Shown here one piece after another: positions 1-8,679 of a DNA stretch of 64,000 nt; within the stretch, counting starts at the first letter, position 1; the number at the start of each line of letters is the position of its first letter. The notes beneath the pieces were generated by a model. It had not been told where the DNA came from, did no database searches, and saw only the letters and a list, made by a program, of their open reading frames with translations. The stretch spans positions 4,373,615 through 4,437,614 of the forward strand of contig NZ_CP100416.1 in NCBI RefSeq assembly GCF_026017845.1, written 5' to 3'. Source of the stretch: Amycolatopsis mediterranei (GTDB lineage: Bacteria > Actinomycetota > Actinomycetes > Mycobacteriales > Pseudonocardiaceae). Made by a program: the position numbers and the translations under genes.

Positions 1-2
1 TG

Positions 3-452
3 ACCTGGGACAGGATGCCGGTGGGCGGGGTCTTCCGGACCTCGGCCCGCACCATCACCGAGACGGACCTGGTCAACTTCGTCGCGCTCGGCGGGTTCAC
101 CGAGCCGTTGTTCTACGACGCGGGGCACGCGAAGGCGGGCGGCTACTCGGGCCGGCTGGTCCCGGGCGGGCTGGTCTACATGTTCGCCGAGGGGCTTGTG
201 CTGCAGACCAACGCGCTGCACGGCACCGGGCTGGCCCTGGTCCACCTGGATTTCGACATCGCGGAGCCCACCTACGTCGGCGACACGCTGCACGTCGTGG
301 TCCGGACGATCGAGTCGCGCCCGTCCAGCAAGCCGGGGCGCGGGGTCGTCACCAGCCGCTGTTCCATCCGGAACCAGCGCGGCGAGGAGGTCGCGGTGTA
401 CCGGCCGGTCCGGCTCATCCGCGGCGCCGACTTCGCCGAGACGGGGGCGTGA
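3..452 (+). CDS. MaoC-like hotdog protein, 5' end outside window
   Basis: This is a hotdog-fold protein of the MaoC dehydratase family, whose usual job is adding water to a 2-enoyl-CoA. The frame is open back to the window edge (Thr-Trp-Asp-Arg precede the Met at base 15), so the real start probably lies upstream. About 149 residues are visible, close to the usual family length. The segment matching the catalytic loop reads FTEPLFYD followed by GRLVPGGL. Active hydratases have D-x-N-P-x-H and an A-H-G there, so the Asp/His pair is not evident. It may bind a thioester without hydrating it or work in a complex. It ends one base before the next gene and leads a four-gene operon. Confidence 0.75.
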   Translation, partial: TWDRMPVGGVFRTSARTITETDLVNFVALGGFTEPLFYDAGHAKAGGYSGRLVPGGLVYMFAEGLVLQTNALHGTGLALVHLDFDIAEPTYVGDTLHVVVRTIESRPSSKPGRGVVTSRCSIRNQRGEEVAVYRPVRLIRGADFAETGA

Positions 453-453
453 G

Positions 454-1230
454 ATGGCCGACGACGCCGTCCTGGTCACCGCCGACGGGCCGGTCCGGGT
501 GCTGACCCTCAACCGGCCGGACTCGCTCAACGCGTTCGACACCGAGCTGCACCACGCGCTGCCCCGGGTGCTGGCCGGCCTGAGCCTCGACCGCGAGGCC
601 CGTGCGGTCGTGCTGACCGGCGCCGGCCGGGCGTTCAGCGCGGGCGGCGACCTGGAGACGTTCGAACGGCACGCGAACGACCTGGAGGAGCGGCGGCAGA
701 CCCTGCGCATCGGCCGCCGCCTGTTCGACGAGCTGGTCGGCCTGCACCTGCCGGTGGTCGCGGCGGTCAACGGCCCGGCCGTCGGCCTGGGGGCGACGCT
801 GGTGACCGCCTGCGACATGGTCTTCATCGCCGAGCACGCCTTCCTCGCCGATCCGCACGTCACGGTGGCGCTGGTCGCCGGCGACGGCGCGGCGGCGACC
901 TGGCCGCTGCACGTCAGCCTGTTGCGCGCCAAGGAGTTCCTGCTGACCGGGGACCGGGTGCCCGCGGCGACCGCTGTCGAGCTCGGCCTCGCCAACCGGG
1001 TCGTGCCCGCCGAGTCGCTCATGCCGGAGGCGCTCGCGTTCGCCCACCGGCTCGCCGCGCTGCCCCCGCAGGCGGTCCAGGACACCAAGGCCGTGCTCAA
1101 CCAGTGGGTGCGGCAGGCGGCGGTCTCGGTGCTCGGCTACGGGCTGGCCGCCGAGAGCCAGTCGCACGACACCGCGGAATTCCGCGCCGTTCCCGAGGCG
1201 TTCCGCGCGCGGTCCGCCCGCAAGCCCTGA
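454..1230 (+). CDS. Crotonase-fold enoyl-CoA hydratase/isomerase family protein
   Basis: This 258-residue crotonase-superfamily protein acts on acyl-CoA thioesters. The N-terminal LTLNRPDSLNAF and the oxyanion-hole segment GAGRAFSAGGDL are clear. The two glutamates of classical enoyl-CoA hydratase are both absent: GLGATL stands where GGCEL is expected, and DPHV where PE is expected. An Asp in AGDGAA is a possible alternative catalytic residue. It may therefore be an isomerase, hydrolase or other crotonase variant. The ATG at 454 is chosen because it follows the MaoC stop by one base; an in-frame extension to 196 would overlap that gene. It is the second gene of the operon with the ACAD and ALDH. 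Confidence 0.85.
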   Translation: MADDAVLVTADGPVRVLTLNRPDSLNAFDTELHHALPRVLAGLSLDREARAVVLTGAGRAFSAGGDLETFERHANDLEERRQTLRIGRRLFDELVGLHLPVVAAVNGPAVGLGATLVTACDMVFIAEHAFLADPHVTVALVAGDGAAATWPLHVSLLRAKEFLLTGDRVPAATAVELGLANRVVPAESLMPEALAFAHRLAALPPQAVQDTKAVLNQWVRQAAVSVLGYGLAAESQSHDTAEFRAVPEAFRARSARKP

Positions 1231-1249
1231 GACGACCCGGAGGTCAGCG

Positions 1250-2365
1250 GTGCGGTTCGCGCTGGACAAGGAGCAGGAGGACCTGCGCTCGGTCGTGCGG
1301 GAATTCCTGACGGACTTCTCGCCGGAACCCCTCGTGCGGCGCCTGATGGCCGACGACCGGGGCCACGACCGTCCGATGTGGACGAAGATGTGCGGTGAGC
1401 TCGGGCTCGCCGGCCTGGCCGTGCCGGAGGAGTACGGCGGCGCCGGCTACACCTTCGTGGAGCTCGGCATCGTGCTGGAGGAACTGGGCCGGGCCCTGAC
1501 GGTGACCCCGTTCCTCGCCTCCGTGGTCATGGCCACGACGTTGCTGCTGGCCACGGACGACGAGGGGGCGAAGAGCGACTACCTGCCCGCGCTGGCCGAG
1601 GGGCGGCGGATCGGCACGGTCGCCCTGGCCGAAGACAGCGGGCACTGGACGCGCGAAGGCGTCGCCATGCAGGCCCGGCCGGCCGGGGCGGGGTGGGTCC
1701 TCGACGGGCACAAGTCGTTCGTGCTGGACCTGATGAGTGCCGATCTCGTCCTGGTGATCGCGCGGGTCGATGCGGAGGCCGGCGCGTTCGGCGTGTTCGC
1801 CGTGGAGCCCGGCGCCGCGGGGCTCGAGCGGCAGCCGTTGCCTGTGCTGGACCAGACCCGCAAGCAGGGGCGGCTGACCTGCGCGGACACTCCGGCCCGG
1901 CTGATCGCCGGTGGGTGGGCGGCCGTGGACCGGATGCTGGACCTGACCGCCATCGCGGTGAGCGCCGAGATGCTGGGGGGTGCGCAGCGGACGCTGGAGA
2001 TGGCGGTGTCCTACGCCGGCGTGCGGGAGCAGTTCGGCCGGCCGATCGGCTCGTTCCAGGCGATCAAGCACAAGTGCGCCACCATGCTGATGGAGGTCGA
2101 GGCCGCCCGGGCCGCCGTCTACTACGCGCTGTGGGCGGCATCGACGCAGGCACCGGACCTCCCGGCGGTGGCGAGCCTGACCAAGGCGTTCTGCTCCGAC
2201 GCCTACCAGTTCACCGCGGGGGAGAACATCCAGATCCACGGGGGGATCGGCTACACCTGGGAACACCCCGCCCACCTGTACTTCAAGAGAGCGAAGAACA
2301 GCGCTCTGTTCCTCGGCGGTGCGGACCACCACCGCGAGCAGCTCGCCCAGCGCATCGGCATCTGA
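1250..2365 (+). CDS. Acyl-CoA dehydrogenase, beta-type
   Basis: This 371-residue flavoprotein-family protein desaturates acyl-CoA at C2-C3 as part of beta-oxidation. The C-terminal HGGIGYTWEHPAHLYFKRA is typical of the shorter subunits that pair with a second ACAD in actinobacterial heterotetramers (known for cholesterol side-chain enzymes). Neither usual catalytic Glu is visible: the ER motif at the start of helix G is missing, and LGGADHH replaces the Y-E-G-T motif. This fits a non-catalytic partner. No alpha-type partner is adjacent here, so it may lie just upstream of the window. The GTG start at 1250 is preceded by GGAGG. Confidence 0.9.
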   Translation: MRFALDKEQEDLRSVVREFLTDFSPEPLVRRLMADDRGHDRPMWTKMCGELGLAGLAVPEEYGGAGYTFVELGIVLEELGRALTVTPFLASVVMATTLLLATDDEGAKSDYLPALAEGRRIGTVALAEDSGHWTREGVAMQARPAGAGWVLDGHKSFVLDLMSADLVLVIARVDAEAGAFGVFAVEPGAAGLERQPLPVLDQTRKQGRLTCADTPARLIAGGWAAVDRMLDLTAIAVSAEMLGGAQRTLEMAVSYAGVREQFGRPIGSFQAIKHKCATMLMEVEAARAAVYYALWAASTQAPDLPAVASLTKAFCSDAYQFTAGENIQIHGGIGYTWEHPAHLYFKRAKNSALFLGGADHHREQLAQRIGI

Positions 2366-2391
2366 GCCGACCCGGATTCCGGAGGAAACCC

Positions 2392-3849
2392 ATGACACCC
2401 GAGGGACGGCTGTACATCGACGGCGAGTTCCGCGAGGCGGCGGGCGGCGGCCGGTTCGAGGTCCTGAACCCGGCCGACGAGTCGCCGGCCGGCACCGCGG
2501 CCGACGGGCAGCCCGAGGACGTCGCCGCCGCGGTCGGCGCCGCCCGGCGGGCCGCCGACGAGACGTCGTGGCCCACCGAGCACGCCTTCCGCGAGCGCGT
2601 CCTGCGCCAGTTGCAGGACGCGCTGCGCGAGGAACGCGCGGCGGCCGCGTCGATCCAGATCGCCGAAGCCGGGACCCCGGTGTCGAACATCGCCGCGCAC
2701 ATCGACGTGATGATCGAGGACATGTCGTTCTTCAACGACCTGATCGGGCGCTTCCCGTGGGAGCGCGGCTTCGGCCCGCACCAGGGGGTCGGACCGCGGA
2801 GCAACCGTCACGTCCGCTATGAGCCGTACGGGGTCGTCGGGGCGATCACGCCGTGGAACGCGCCGTTCATGACCGACCTCTGGAAGATCCAGCACGCGCT
2901 GGCCACCGGCAACACCATCGTGCTCAAGACGGCGCCGGACACGCCGTTGACCGGCGCCTTCATCGCCCGGATCGCGCACGAGCGGACCGACCTGCCGCCC
3001 GGCGTGCTGAACGTGATCAGCTCGCGGGACAAGGCGATCGCCGGCGAGGCGCTGACCGGTGACCAGCGGGTGGACATGTTCCACTTCACCGGCTCGCCCG
3101 CCGTCGGGCAGCGGATCTACGAGCGCGGCGCCGTCGGCATCCGCAAGGTCTGCCTGGAACTGGGCGGCAAGTCCGCCAACATCATCCTCGACGACGCCGA
3201 CCTCGCCGTGGCGATGCCGATGACGGTCGGCATGTGCATGTCGAACAGCGGGCAGGGCTGCGCGCTCGCGACCCGGCTGGTCGTCCACGCTTCGCGCTAC
3301 GACGAGGTGCTCGACGCGCTGACCGCCGCGGTCGGGGCGCTGCCCTGGGGCGACCCCACGGATCCGGCGACGTTCGTCGGGCCGATCATCAACGCCGCCC
3401 AGCTCGCCCGGATGGAGGGGCTGGTGGACCGCGCGCGCGACGCGGGCGCCCGGGTCCTCGTCGGCGGCCGCCGCGGCGGCTCGCCGAGGGGCTTCTGGTA
3501 CGAGCCGACGGTGGTCGCCGACGTCGACGAGAACGCCGAGCTGGCGCAGACCGAGGTCTTCGGCCCGGTGCTGACCGTGGTGCGCTACGACGGAGACGAC
3601 GACGAAGCGGTGCGGGTCGCCAACAATTCTCGTTACGGGTTGTCGTCCTACATCCAGACTCGCGACCCGGACCGAGCTCTGCGGCTGGCGCACCGCATGA
3701 AGGCGGGGACCGTCAACGTCGGCCCGTCGTTCTACCTGTCGCCGGACACGCCGTTCGGTGGCTACGGCATCAGCGGCGTCGGCCGCGAGCACGGCGAGGA
3801 CGGGTTTCGGGAGTACCTCCAGGCGAAGACCATCGCGACCCCGGCGTAA
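2392..3849 (+). CDS. Aldehyde dehydrogenase family protein
   Basis: This NAD(P)-dependent aldehyde dehydrogenase (485 residues, normal length) oxidises an aldehyde to an acid. The cofactor segment GAITPWNAPF, the catalytic Glu in LELGGKSANI and the catalytic Cys in NSGQGCALATR are all present. The ATG at 2392 follows a clear GGAGGA site; an upstream in-frame extension to 1693 would cover the ACAD gene and is rejected. It lies 26 bases after the ACAD and is the last gene of the operon. The substrate is unknown, but the context suggests an aldehyde formed during acyl-CoA or side-chain breakdown. Confidence 0.93.
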   Translation: MTPEGRLYIDGEFREAAGGGRFEVLNPADESPAGTAADGQPEDVAAAVGAARRAADETSWPTEHAFRERVLRQLQDALREERAAAASIQIAEAGTPVSNIAAHIDVMIEDMSFFNDLIGRFPWERGFGPHQGVGPRSNRHVRYEPYGVVGAITPWNAPFMTDLWKIQHALATGNTIVLKTAPDTPLTGAFIARIAHERTDLPPGVLNVISSRDKAIAGEALTGDQRVDMFHFTGSPAVGQRIYERGAVGIRKVCLELGGKSANIILDDADLAVAMPMTVGMCMSNSGQGCALATRLVVHASRYDEVLDALTAAVGALPWGDPTDPATFVGPIINAAQLARMEGLVDRARDAGARVLVGGRRGGSPRGFWYEPTVVADVDENAELAQTEVFGPVLTVVRYDGDDDEAVRVANNSRYGLSSYIQTRDPDRALRLAHRMKAGTVNVGPSFYLSPDTPFGGYGISGVGREHGEDGFREYLQAKTIATPA

Positions 3850-3927
3850 CCGCTCCTGCTGCGGTTCGTCGTGGGGGCCGGAGACTCCTTTGTCCACTGT
3901 GGACGGCACTATCGAGTGATGTTCTTT

Positions 3928-3941
3928 CGAACGAGTGTTCG
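3928..3941. promoter_or_regulatory. SOS (LexA) box-like palindrome
   Basis: The perfect palindrome CGAAC-GAGT-GTTCG matches the actinobacterial LexA box (CGAAC-N4-GTTCG). It ends 13 bases before the ATG of the 13E12 protein. In Mycobacterium tuberculosis several 13E12 genes have such a box and are induced by DNA damage. LexA control here is inferred from the site alone. Confidence 0.75.
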
Positions 3942-3954
3942 GTAGCGTGGAGAT

Positions 3955-5178
3955 ATGGCCGAGACCGGGCAGACCGCAGCGTGGCAGCTTTCCGATGGGG
4001 AGCTGGCCGCGGCGCTCTGCGCGTCCGAGAAAGCCATGCGCGCCGCCTACGCAGCGCACCTGGATCTGGTGGCCGAAGCCGACCGGCGTGGCCTCGGGCC
4101 GTCGACCGGGTTCCGGGACACCGCGGCATTCCTGGTCGGGGCGCAGCGGATCTCCTGGGACGACGCCCGGGAACGGGTGGCGATCGCCACCGCCGGGCTG
4201 CCGGGGCTACGAGCGGCGCTCGCTGCGGGAGAGATCGGTGCGAAGCACGCGGCGGCGATCGCGAAGGTGCTCCAGCAGGCCCCGCCCACCGTCAGCGCGG
4301 AGCAGGTGACCGCGCATGAGCGGACGTTGGTGGAGCTGGCGCGCCAAGCGACCCCGGCCACCGTGCACAAGGCCGGGCAGCGCATCATCGACTACTGGGA
4401 CATCGAGGGCAAGGCGCCCCGGGACCGCGAAGGCGAGCTGGCGCGGCCGCGACGGGAGTTTCGCTACACCTGGACCCGCGATGGCCGGATGAAGTTCTCC
4501 GGCGCCTTCGATGCCGAGGCCGGACGGCTGGCCGAGCAACTGTTCGTGCCGCTGGCCAAGCCGGACCCGGCAGACGAGCACGGCGAGCCCGACCCCCGCA
4601 CGGCCGCAGAGCGGCAGGGAGATGCGGTCGCGGCGATCTTCGACCTCGCGGCGCGCGCCGCCGACCTGCCGGTCCGGGCCGGGGAACGCGCGGTCGCCAC
4701 CGTGACCATCCCGTACGCGGACCTGCAGCGCGAAGCCGGGCTGATCGCTCTCGACGATGGCGAGCAGCTGACCGTGTCCCAGCTGCGGAGGCTGCTGTGC
4801 GACGCGAAGATCTATCCGGCGGTGCTGGGCGGGGAAGGCCAGGTGCTGGATCTGGGTCGGGCCGCGCGGACTGCGACCGCGGCGCAGCGGCGGGCGCTGG
4901 TGATCCGGGACCGCGGGTGCACGAGGCCGGGGTGCCCGCGGGGCCCGAAGTGGACCACACCACATCACATCGTTTTCTGGGCCGCCCAGGGTGGCGAGAC
5001 CAATATCAACGATCTCGCGTTGGTGTGCGAGCGGTGCCATCGGCTGATCCACCATGGTGGCTGGGGCATCGAACTGCGACACGGGGTCGTCTACTGGATC
5101 CCACCCGCGTGGCTCGATCCGCAGCGACAACCGGTGCGCAACAACGCCCACGACCCACCACAACAGCAAGCCGCGTGA
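3955..5178 (+). CDS. 13E12 repeat family protein (DUF222 plus HNH nuclease domain)
   Basis: This 407-residue protein belongs to the 13E12/DUF222 family, present in many copies in actinomycete genomes and often treated as a mobile repeat. The N-terminal two thirds are DUF222. The C-terminal HNH domain (about residues 315-375) has CTRPGCPRG, then TPHHIVFWAAQGG, then LVCERCHRLIHHG, so the zinc Cys and HNH histidines are kept. The cellular role of this family is not established. The SOS-type palindrome just upstream suggests induction by DNA damage. It breaks the metabolic theme of its neighbours, and a truncated copy of its 5' end lies inverted at 42.1 kb. Confidence 0.92.
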   Translation: MAETGQTAAWQLSDGELAAALCASEKAMRAAYAAHLDLVAEADRRGLGPSTGFRDTAAFLVGAQRISWDDARERVAIATAGLPGLRAALAAGEIGAKHAAAIAKVLQQAPPTVSAEQVTAHERTLVELARQATPATVHKAGQRIIDYWDIEGKAPRDREGELARPRREFRYTWTRDGRMKFSGAFDAEAGRLAEQLFVPLAKPDPADEHGEPDPRTAAERQGDAVAAIFDLAARAADLPVRAGERAVATVTIPYADLQREAGLIALDDGEQLTVSQLRRLLCDAKIYPAVLGGEGQVLDLGRAARTATAAQRRALVIRDRGCTRPGCPRGPKWTTPHHIVFWAAQGGETNINDLALVCERCHRLIHHGGWGIELRHGVVYWIPPAWLDPQRQPVRNNAHDPPQQQAA

Positions 5179-5204
5179 CACGGCCGGCATCAAGCCAACC
5201 CGAT

Positions 5205-5244
5205 GGGGTATCCGAAGCACAGACCGGCATGCCTCGGATACCCC
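5205..5244. terminator. Inverted repeat between convergent genes
   Basis: An exact 11-bp inverted repeat (GGGGTATCCGA at 5205-5215, TCGGATACCCC at 5234-5244) with an 18-base loop lies between the stops of the 13E12 gene and the converging racemase gene. It could end transcription from both sides. There is no T-run, so intrinsic termination is inferred. Confidence 0.5.
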
Positions 5245-5278
5245 GCCACGAGGCGTCTCCGTGCCGGTCGGGGCAGGA

Positions 5279-6427
5279 TCAGGCCGGTTCGGCGCCGACG
5301 ACCCCGTCCGCGCGCAGCCGAGCGATCTCGGCCGCCGACAACCCCCAATCGAGCAGAGCCTCCTCTGATCCCTGGCCCGGGCGCGGCGGCGGACCGGCGA
5401 TCGCGCCCGGCGTGCGCGCCAACCGGGGTGCCGGAGCCGGCTGGACCACGCCGAACGCCGTCGTGAACACTTCTCGTGCCTGGTTGTGCGGATGGGTCGT
5501 CGCCTCGGTGAGGCTCAGTACCGGTGTGACACACGCGTCGGTGCCGTCGAACTCCTTCTCCCACTCGTCGCGGGTGCGGGTGCGCAGGACACCCGCGATC
5601 AGCTCGCGCAGGGCCGGTCGCTGCGCCGGGTCGTCGCGGTCGGGCACCTCTCGCGGATCGAGACCGAGCCGCTCCAGGAACTCCGCGTAGAACCGCGGCT
5701 CGGCCGCCGCGACCGCCACGAACCGGCCGTCCGCGGTTTCGTGGACCTCGTAGTGCGGGGAGCCGCCGTCGGAGAAGTTGACGCCCACCTCGTCCACCCA
5801 GCGGTCCTGGGCGAGGAAGCCGTGGACCATCGCCGTGAGCGAGGCGACGCCGTCGATCATCGCCGCGTCGATCGCCTGGCCGAGGCCGGAGCGGGACCGC
5901 TCCAGCAGGGCGCAGACGACGCCGAACGCCAGCATCAGCCCGCCCCCACCGAAGTCGGCCACCAGGCCCGGCGGAGTGGCCGGGAGCTGCCCGCGCCGCG
6001 AGAACAGCCGTAGAGCGCCGGAAAGCGCGAGGTAGTTGAGGTCGTGGCCGGCGGCCGGAGCCAGCGGGCCGTGCTGGCCCCAGCCGGTCATCCGGCCGTA
6101 GACCAGGCGCGGGTTGCGGTCCAGGCACACCTCCGGCCCGAGGCCGAGCCGCTCCATGACGCCGGGCCGGAAGCCCTCGACGAGCACGTCGGCGCGCTCG
6201 GCCAGCCGCAGCACCGCGTCCGCGCCGCCAGGGGCCTTCAGGTCCACGACCACCGATCGGCGGCCCCGGTTGAGCACGGCCTTGGCCGGGTCGCCCGCGA
6301 GGGTGGACACCGGCCGGTCGACGCGGAGGACGTCGGCGCCCATGTCGGCGAGCATCATGGCCGCGTAGGGCGCCGGGCCGAGTGCGGCGATCTCCAGGAC
6401 GCGGATCCCGTCGAGCGGTCCGGGCAT
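5279..6427 (-). CDS. Alpha-methylacyl-CoA racemase (CaiB/BaiF family)
   Basis: This 382-residue CoA transferase family III protein closely resembles alpha-methylacyl-CoA racemase, which swaps (2R)- and (2S)-2-methylacyl-CoA so that the chain can enter beta-oxidation. The His of GHDLNYLALSG, the Asp of VADFGGGG and the Glu in HETADGRFVAVAA match the catalytic residues of the mycobacterial racemase MCR. The ATG overlaps the thiolase stop by one base (TGATG), implying translational coupling. Its presence means the substrate probably carries a 2-methyl branch, as in sterol side chains and isoprenoids. Confidence 0.88.
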   Translation of the reverse strand: MPGPLDGIRVLEIAALGPAPYAAMMLADMGADVLRVDRPVSTLAGDPAKAVLNRGRRSVVVDLKAPGGADAVLRLAERADVLVEGFRPGVMERLGLGPEVCLDRNPRLVYGRMTGWGQHGPLAPAAGHDLNYLALSGALRLFSRRGQLPATPPGLVADFGGGGLMLAFGVVCALLERSRSGLGQAIDAAMIDGVASLTAMVHGFLAQDRWVDEVGVNFSDGGSPHYEVHETADGRFVAVAAAEPRFYAEFLERLGLDPREVPDRDDPAQRPALRELIAGVLRTRTRDEWEKEFDGTDACVTPVLSLTEATTHPHNQAREVFTTAFGVVQPAPAPRLARTPGAIAGPPPRPGQGSEEALLDWGLSAAEIARLRADGVVGAEPA

Positions 6428-7599
6428 CAGCCGAGCCGCTCGATCAGCGTGCCGGTGCCGAGACCGCCGCCGCAGCACATCGTGATCAGCGCGCGGCGGG
6501 CGCCGGTGCGCTCGAGCTCGTGCAGCGCCTTGGTGAGCAGGATCCCGCCGGTGCCGCCCAGGGGGTGGCCGAGCGCGATCGCGCCGCCGTTGGGGTTGAC
6601 GCGGGCGGGGTCCACCCCGGTTTCCCGCTGCCAGGCGAGCACCACCGAGGCGAACGCCTCGTTGATCTCGACCAGGTCGATGTCGGCCAGGGTGAGCCTG
6701 GTGCGCTCCAGCAGCCGGCGCGTGGCCGGGATCGGCCCGGTCAGCATCAGCTCGGGATCGCTGCCCGCCAGCACGGAGTCCACGATCCGGGCGCGCGGCC
6801 GCAGACCCAGCTCCGCGGCGCGCTCCTCGGTCATCATGAGCACCGCGGAGGCACCGTCGGCGATCTGCGACGACGTTCCCGCCGTGTGGCGGGCCGGGGT
6901 GCGGCCGGGCAGGTTGGGCTTGAGCGTGCCCAGCACCTCCAGGCTCGTCGGACGCGGGCACTCGTCGGTGTCGAAGGTCTTCGTGCCGGTCTTGACGCCG
7001 TGCTCGTCGGTGACCGGCACGGTGATCGACACGATCTGGTCGCGGAAGCGGCCCCCGGCGATCGCGTGGGCCGCCCGTTGCTGGGACTGCGTCGCGAAGG
7101 CGTCCAGCGCGGTGCGATCGATGTCCCAGCGCTCGGCGATCCGCTCGGCCGCCTCGAACTGGGTGGTGGCCTCCCAGTGCTCGACGTACCGGCCGCCGCG
7201 GCTGTCGCCGAGCTCGGTGATCGAGCTGGACCCCATCGGCACCTGGCTCATCGATTCGACGCCGCACGCGACGGCGATGTCCACCAGGCCGCCGGCCACC
7301 AGCGCGTGGGCCAGGGTGGTCGCCTGCTGGGACGATCCGCACTGGACGGTCACCGTGCTGGCCGGCACCTCCAGCGGCAGGCCCGCCCCCAGCCAGGCGT
7401 TGCGGGCGACGTTGCCGCCCTGCTGGCCCACCTGGCCGACGCACCCGCCGACGACCTGGCCCACCAGGGCCGGGTCCAGGCCGGTCCGGTCGAACAGCGC
7501 GGCGAGCACGTCGCCGAGCAATTCGGGGGCGCGGTAGCCGGACAGGGTGCCGCGCCGCTTCCCGACCGCCGACCGGACCGCTTCGACGATGACGACCAC
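6427..7599 (-). CDS. Thiolase, FadA5-like 3-ketoacyl-CoA thiolase
   Basis: This 390-residue thiolase splits a 3-ketoacyl-CoA with CoA. The nucleophilic Cys is in VQCGSSQQ, the His in NGGAIALGHPLG and the second Cys in TMCCGGG. The overall pattern (IVEAVRSAVGKR, GGCVGQVGQQ, FEAAERIAERW, TLIERLG) is close to mycobacterial FadA5, which acts on cholesterol side-chain CoA esters; that comparison is from memory. It is transcribed divergently from the nitronate monooxygenase-like gene, with operator site A in the gap, and is coupled to the racemase downstream. Confidence 0.9.
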   Translation of the reverse strand: MVVIVEAVRSAVGKRRGTLSGYRAPELLGDVLAALFDRTGLDPALVGQVVGGCVGQVGQQGGNVARNAWLGAGLPLEVPASTVTVQCGSSQQATTLAHALVAGGLVDIAVACGVESMSQVPMGSSSITELGDSRGGRYVEHWEATTQFEAAERIAERWDIDRTALDAFATQSQQRAAHAIAGGRFRDQIVSITVPVTDEHGVKTGTKTFDTDECPRPTSLEVLGTLKPNLPGRTPARHTAGTSSQIADGASAVLMMTEERAAELGLRPRARIVDSVLAGSDPELMLTGPIPATRRLLERTRLTLADIDLVEINEAFASVVLAWQRETGVDPARVNPNGGAIALGHPLGGTGGILLTKALHELERTGARRALITMCCGGGLGTGTLIERLG

Positions 7600-7649
7600 T
7601 GGGCACCTCCGTGAGTTCGAGTACTTGAGGTAGATGATAGCAATCAGAA

Positions 7650-7667
7650 TAACTATCTAACTGATAA
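7650..7667. promoter_or_regulatory. Shared 18-bp operator, site A
   Basis: TAACTATCTAACTGATAA is a copy of the island palindrome. It lies in the 105-base divergent gap between the thiolase (50 bases to its start) and the nitronate monooxygenase-like gene (37 bases). A weaker half copy (GGTAGATGATAG) lies at 7629-7640. The A+T-rich block stands out in GC-rich surroundings. Confidence 0.72.
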
Positions 7668-7704
7668 GCTGGAAGCCGGGCACCGCCGCCGGAGAGGAAG
7701 ACCG

Positions 7705-8679
7705 ATGATCGAGACGCGCTTCACCGAAGCATTCGGCGTCCGCCACCCGATCGTGCAGGGTGGGATGCAGTGGGTGGGCACCGCTCCGCTCGTCGCCGCC
7801 GTCGCGAACGCCGGCGCCCTCGGGCTGATCACCGCGCTCACCCAGCCCACGCCCGAGGAACTCCTCCGCGAGATCGAGCGCTGCCGCGAGCTGACCGATC
7901 AGCCCTTCGGCGTCAACCTCACGATCCTGCCGAGCATCAAGCCGCCGCCCTACGCGGAGTACCGCGCCGCCATCATCGAGTCCGGCGTGCGGATCGTGGA
8001 GACCGCCGGCTCCAACCCGGCCCCGCACCTGCCGCACTTCCGCGAGGCGGGGATCAAGGTGCTGCACAAGTGCACCAGCGTGCGGCACGCGGTGAAGGCG
8101 CAGGCCGTTGGCGTCGACGGCGTCAGCATCGACGGGTTCGAGTGCGGCGGCCACCCGGGTGAGGACGACATTCCCGGCCTCGTGCTCATCCCGGCGGCGG
8201 CCCGGCGCCTGGACATCCCGGTGATCGCCTCGGGCGGCTTCGCCGACGGCCGCGGGCTGGTCGCGGCGCTCGCGCTCGGCGCGGACGGCATCAACATGGG
8301 CACCCGTTTCCTGTGCACCGCCGAGGCCCCGGTGCACGACCGCGTCAAGCAGGCCATTGTGGACGGTGACGAACGCAACACCGAGCTGATCTTCCGGCCG
8401 CTGCGCAACACCGCGCGGGTGGCGCGCAACAAGATCAGCGTCGAGGTGGTGCGGATGCTGGACGAGGGTGCGGAGTTCGCCGACATCCGGGACCTGGTCG
8501 CCGGGGTGCGCGGCCGGGAGGTCTTCCGCACCGGCGACCTCGACGCCGGGATCTGGACGGCCGGCTGCGCGCAGGGCCTGATCGACGACATCCCCACGGT
8601 GGGGGAGCTGGTCGACCGGATCGTCGACGAGGCCGAGAAGCTGATGGAAGCCGGCCTGCCCGCGCTGGTCTCGCGATGA
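7705..8679 (+). CDS. Nitronate monooxygenase family FMN protein
   Basis: This 324-residue TIM-barrel flavoprotein belongs to the 2-nitropropane dioxygenase/nitronate monooxygenase family. The N-terminal HPIVQGGMQWVG and the FMN phosphate-binding segments IASGGFADGRG and LGADGINMGTRF are typical. In actinomycetes, members near acyl-CoA gene clusters are often oxidoreductases with no link to nitro compounds, so an acyl-CoA redox role is as likely as nitronate oxidation. It is the first gene of a three-gene operon (overlapping the next by ATGA) behind operator site A. Confidence 0.85.
   Translation: MIETRFTEAFGVRHPIVQGGMQWVGTAPLVAAVANAGALGLITALTQPTPEELLREIERCRELTDQPFGVNLTILPSIKPPPYAEYRAAIIESGVRIVETAGSNPAPHLPHFREAGIKVLHKCTSVRHAVKAQAVGVDGVSIDGFECGGHPGEDDIPGLVLIPAAARRLDIPVIASGGFADGRGLVAALALGADGINMGTRFLCTAEAPVHDRVKQAIVDGDERNTELIFRPLRNTARVARNKISVEVVRMLDEGAEFADIRDLVAGVRGREVFRTGDLDAGIWTAGCAQGLIDDIPTVGELVDRIVDEAEKLMEAGLPALVSR

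Noticed and set aside
2251..4059. Long minus-strand open frame (602 codons) opposite the ALDH gene
   Set aside because: High GC keeps antisense frames open. The translation is Arg/Ala/Gly-rich with no domain, and the opposite strand encodes a full aldehyde dehydrogenase.
5190..6128. Minus-strand frame of 312 codons overlapping the racemase
   Set aside because: It is another frame of the racemase region with low-complexity translation; the racemase frame shows clear catalytic motifs.
7624..7641. Second full operator copy at site A
   Set aside because: Only the right half (GGTAGATGATAG) resembles the consensus; kept as a note in site A and not called separately.
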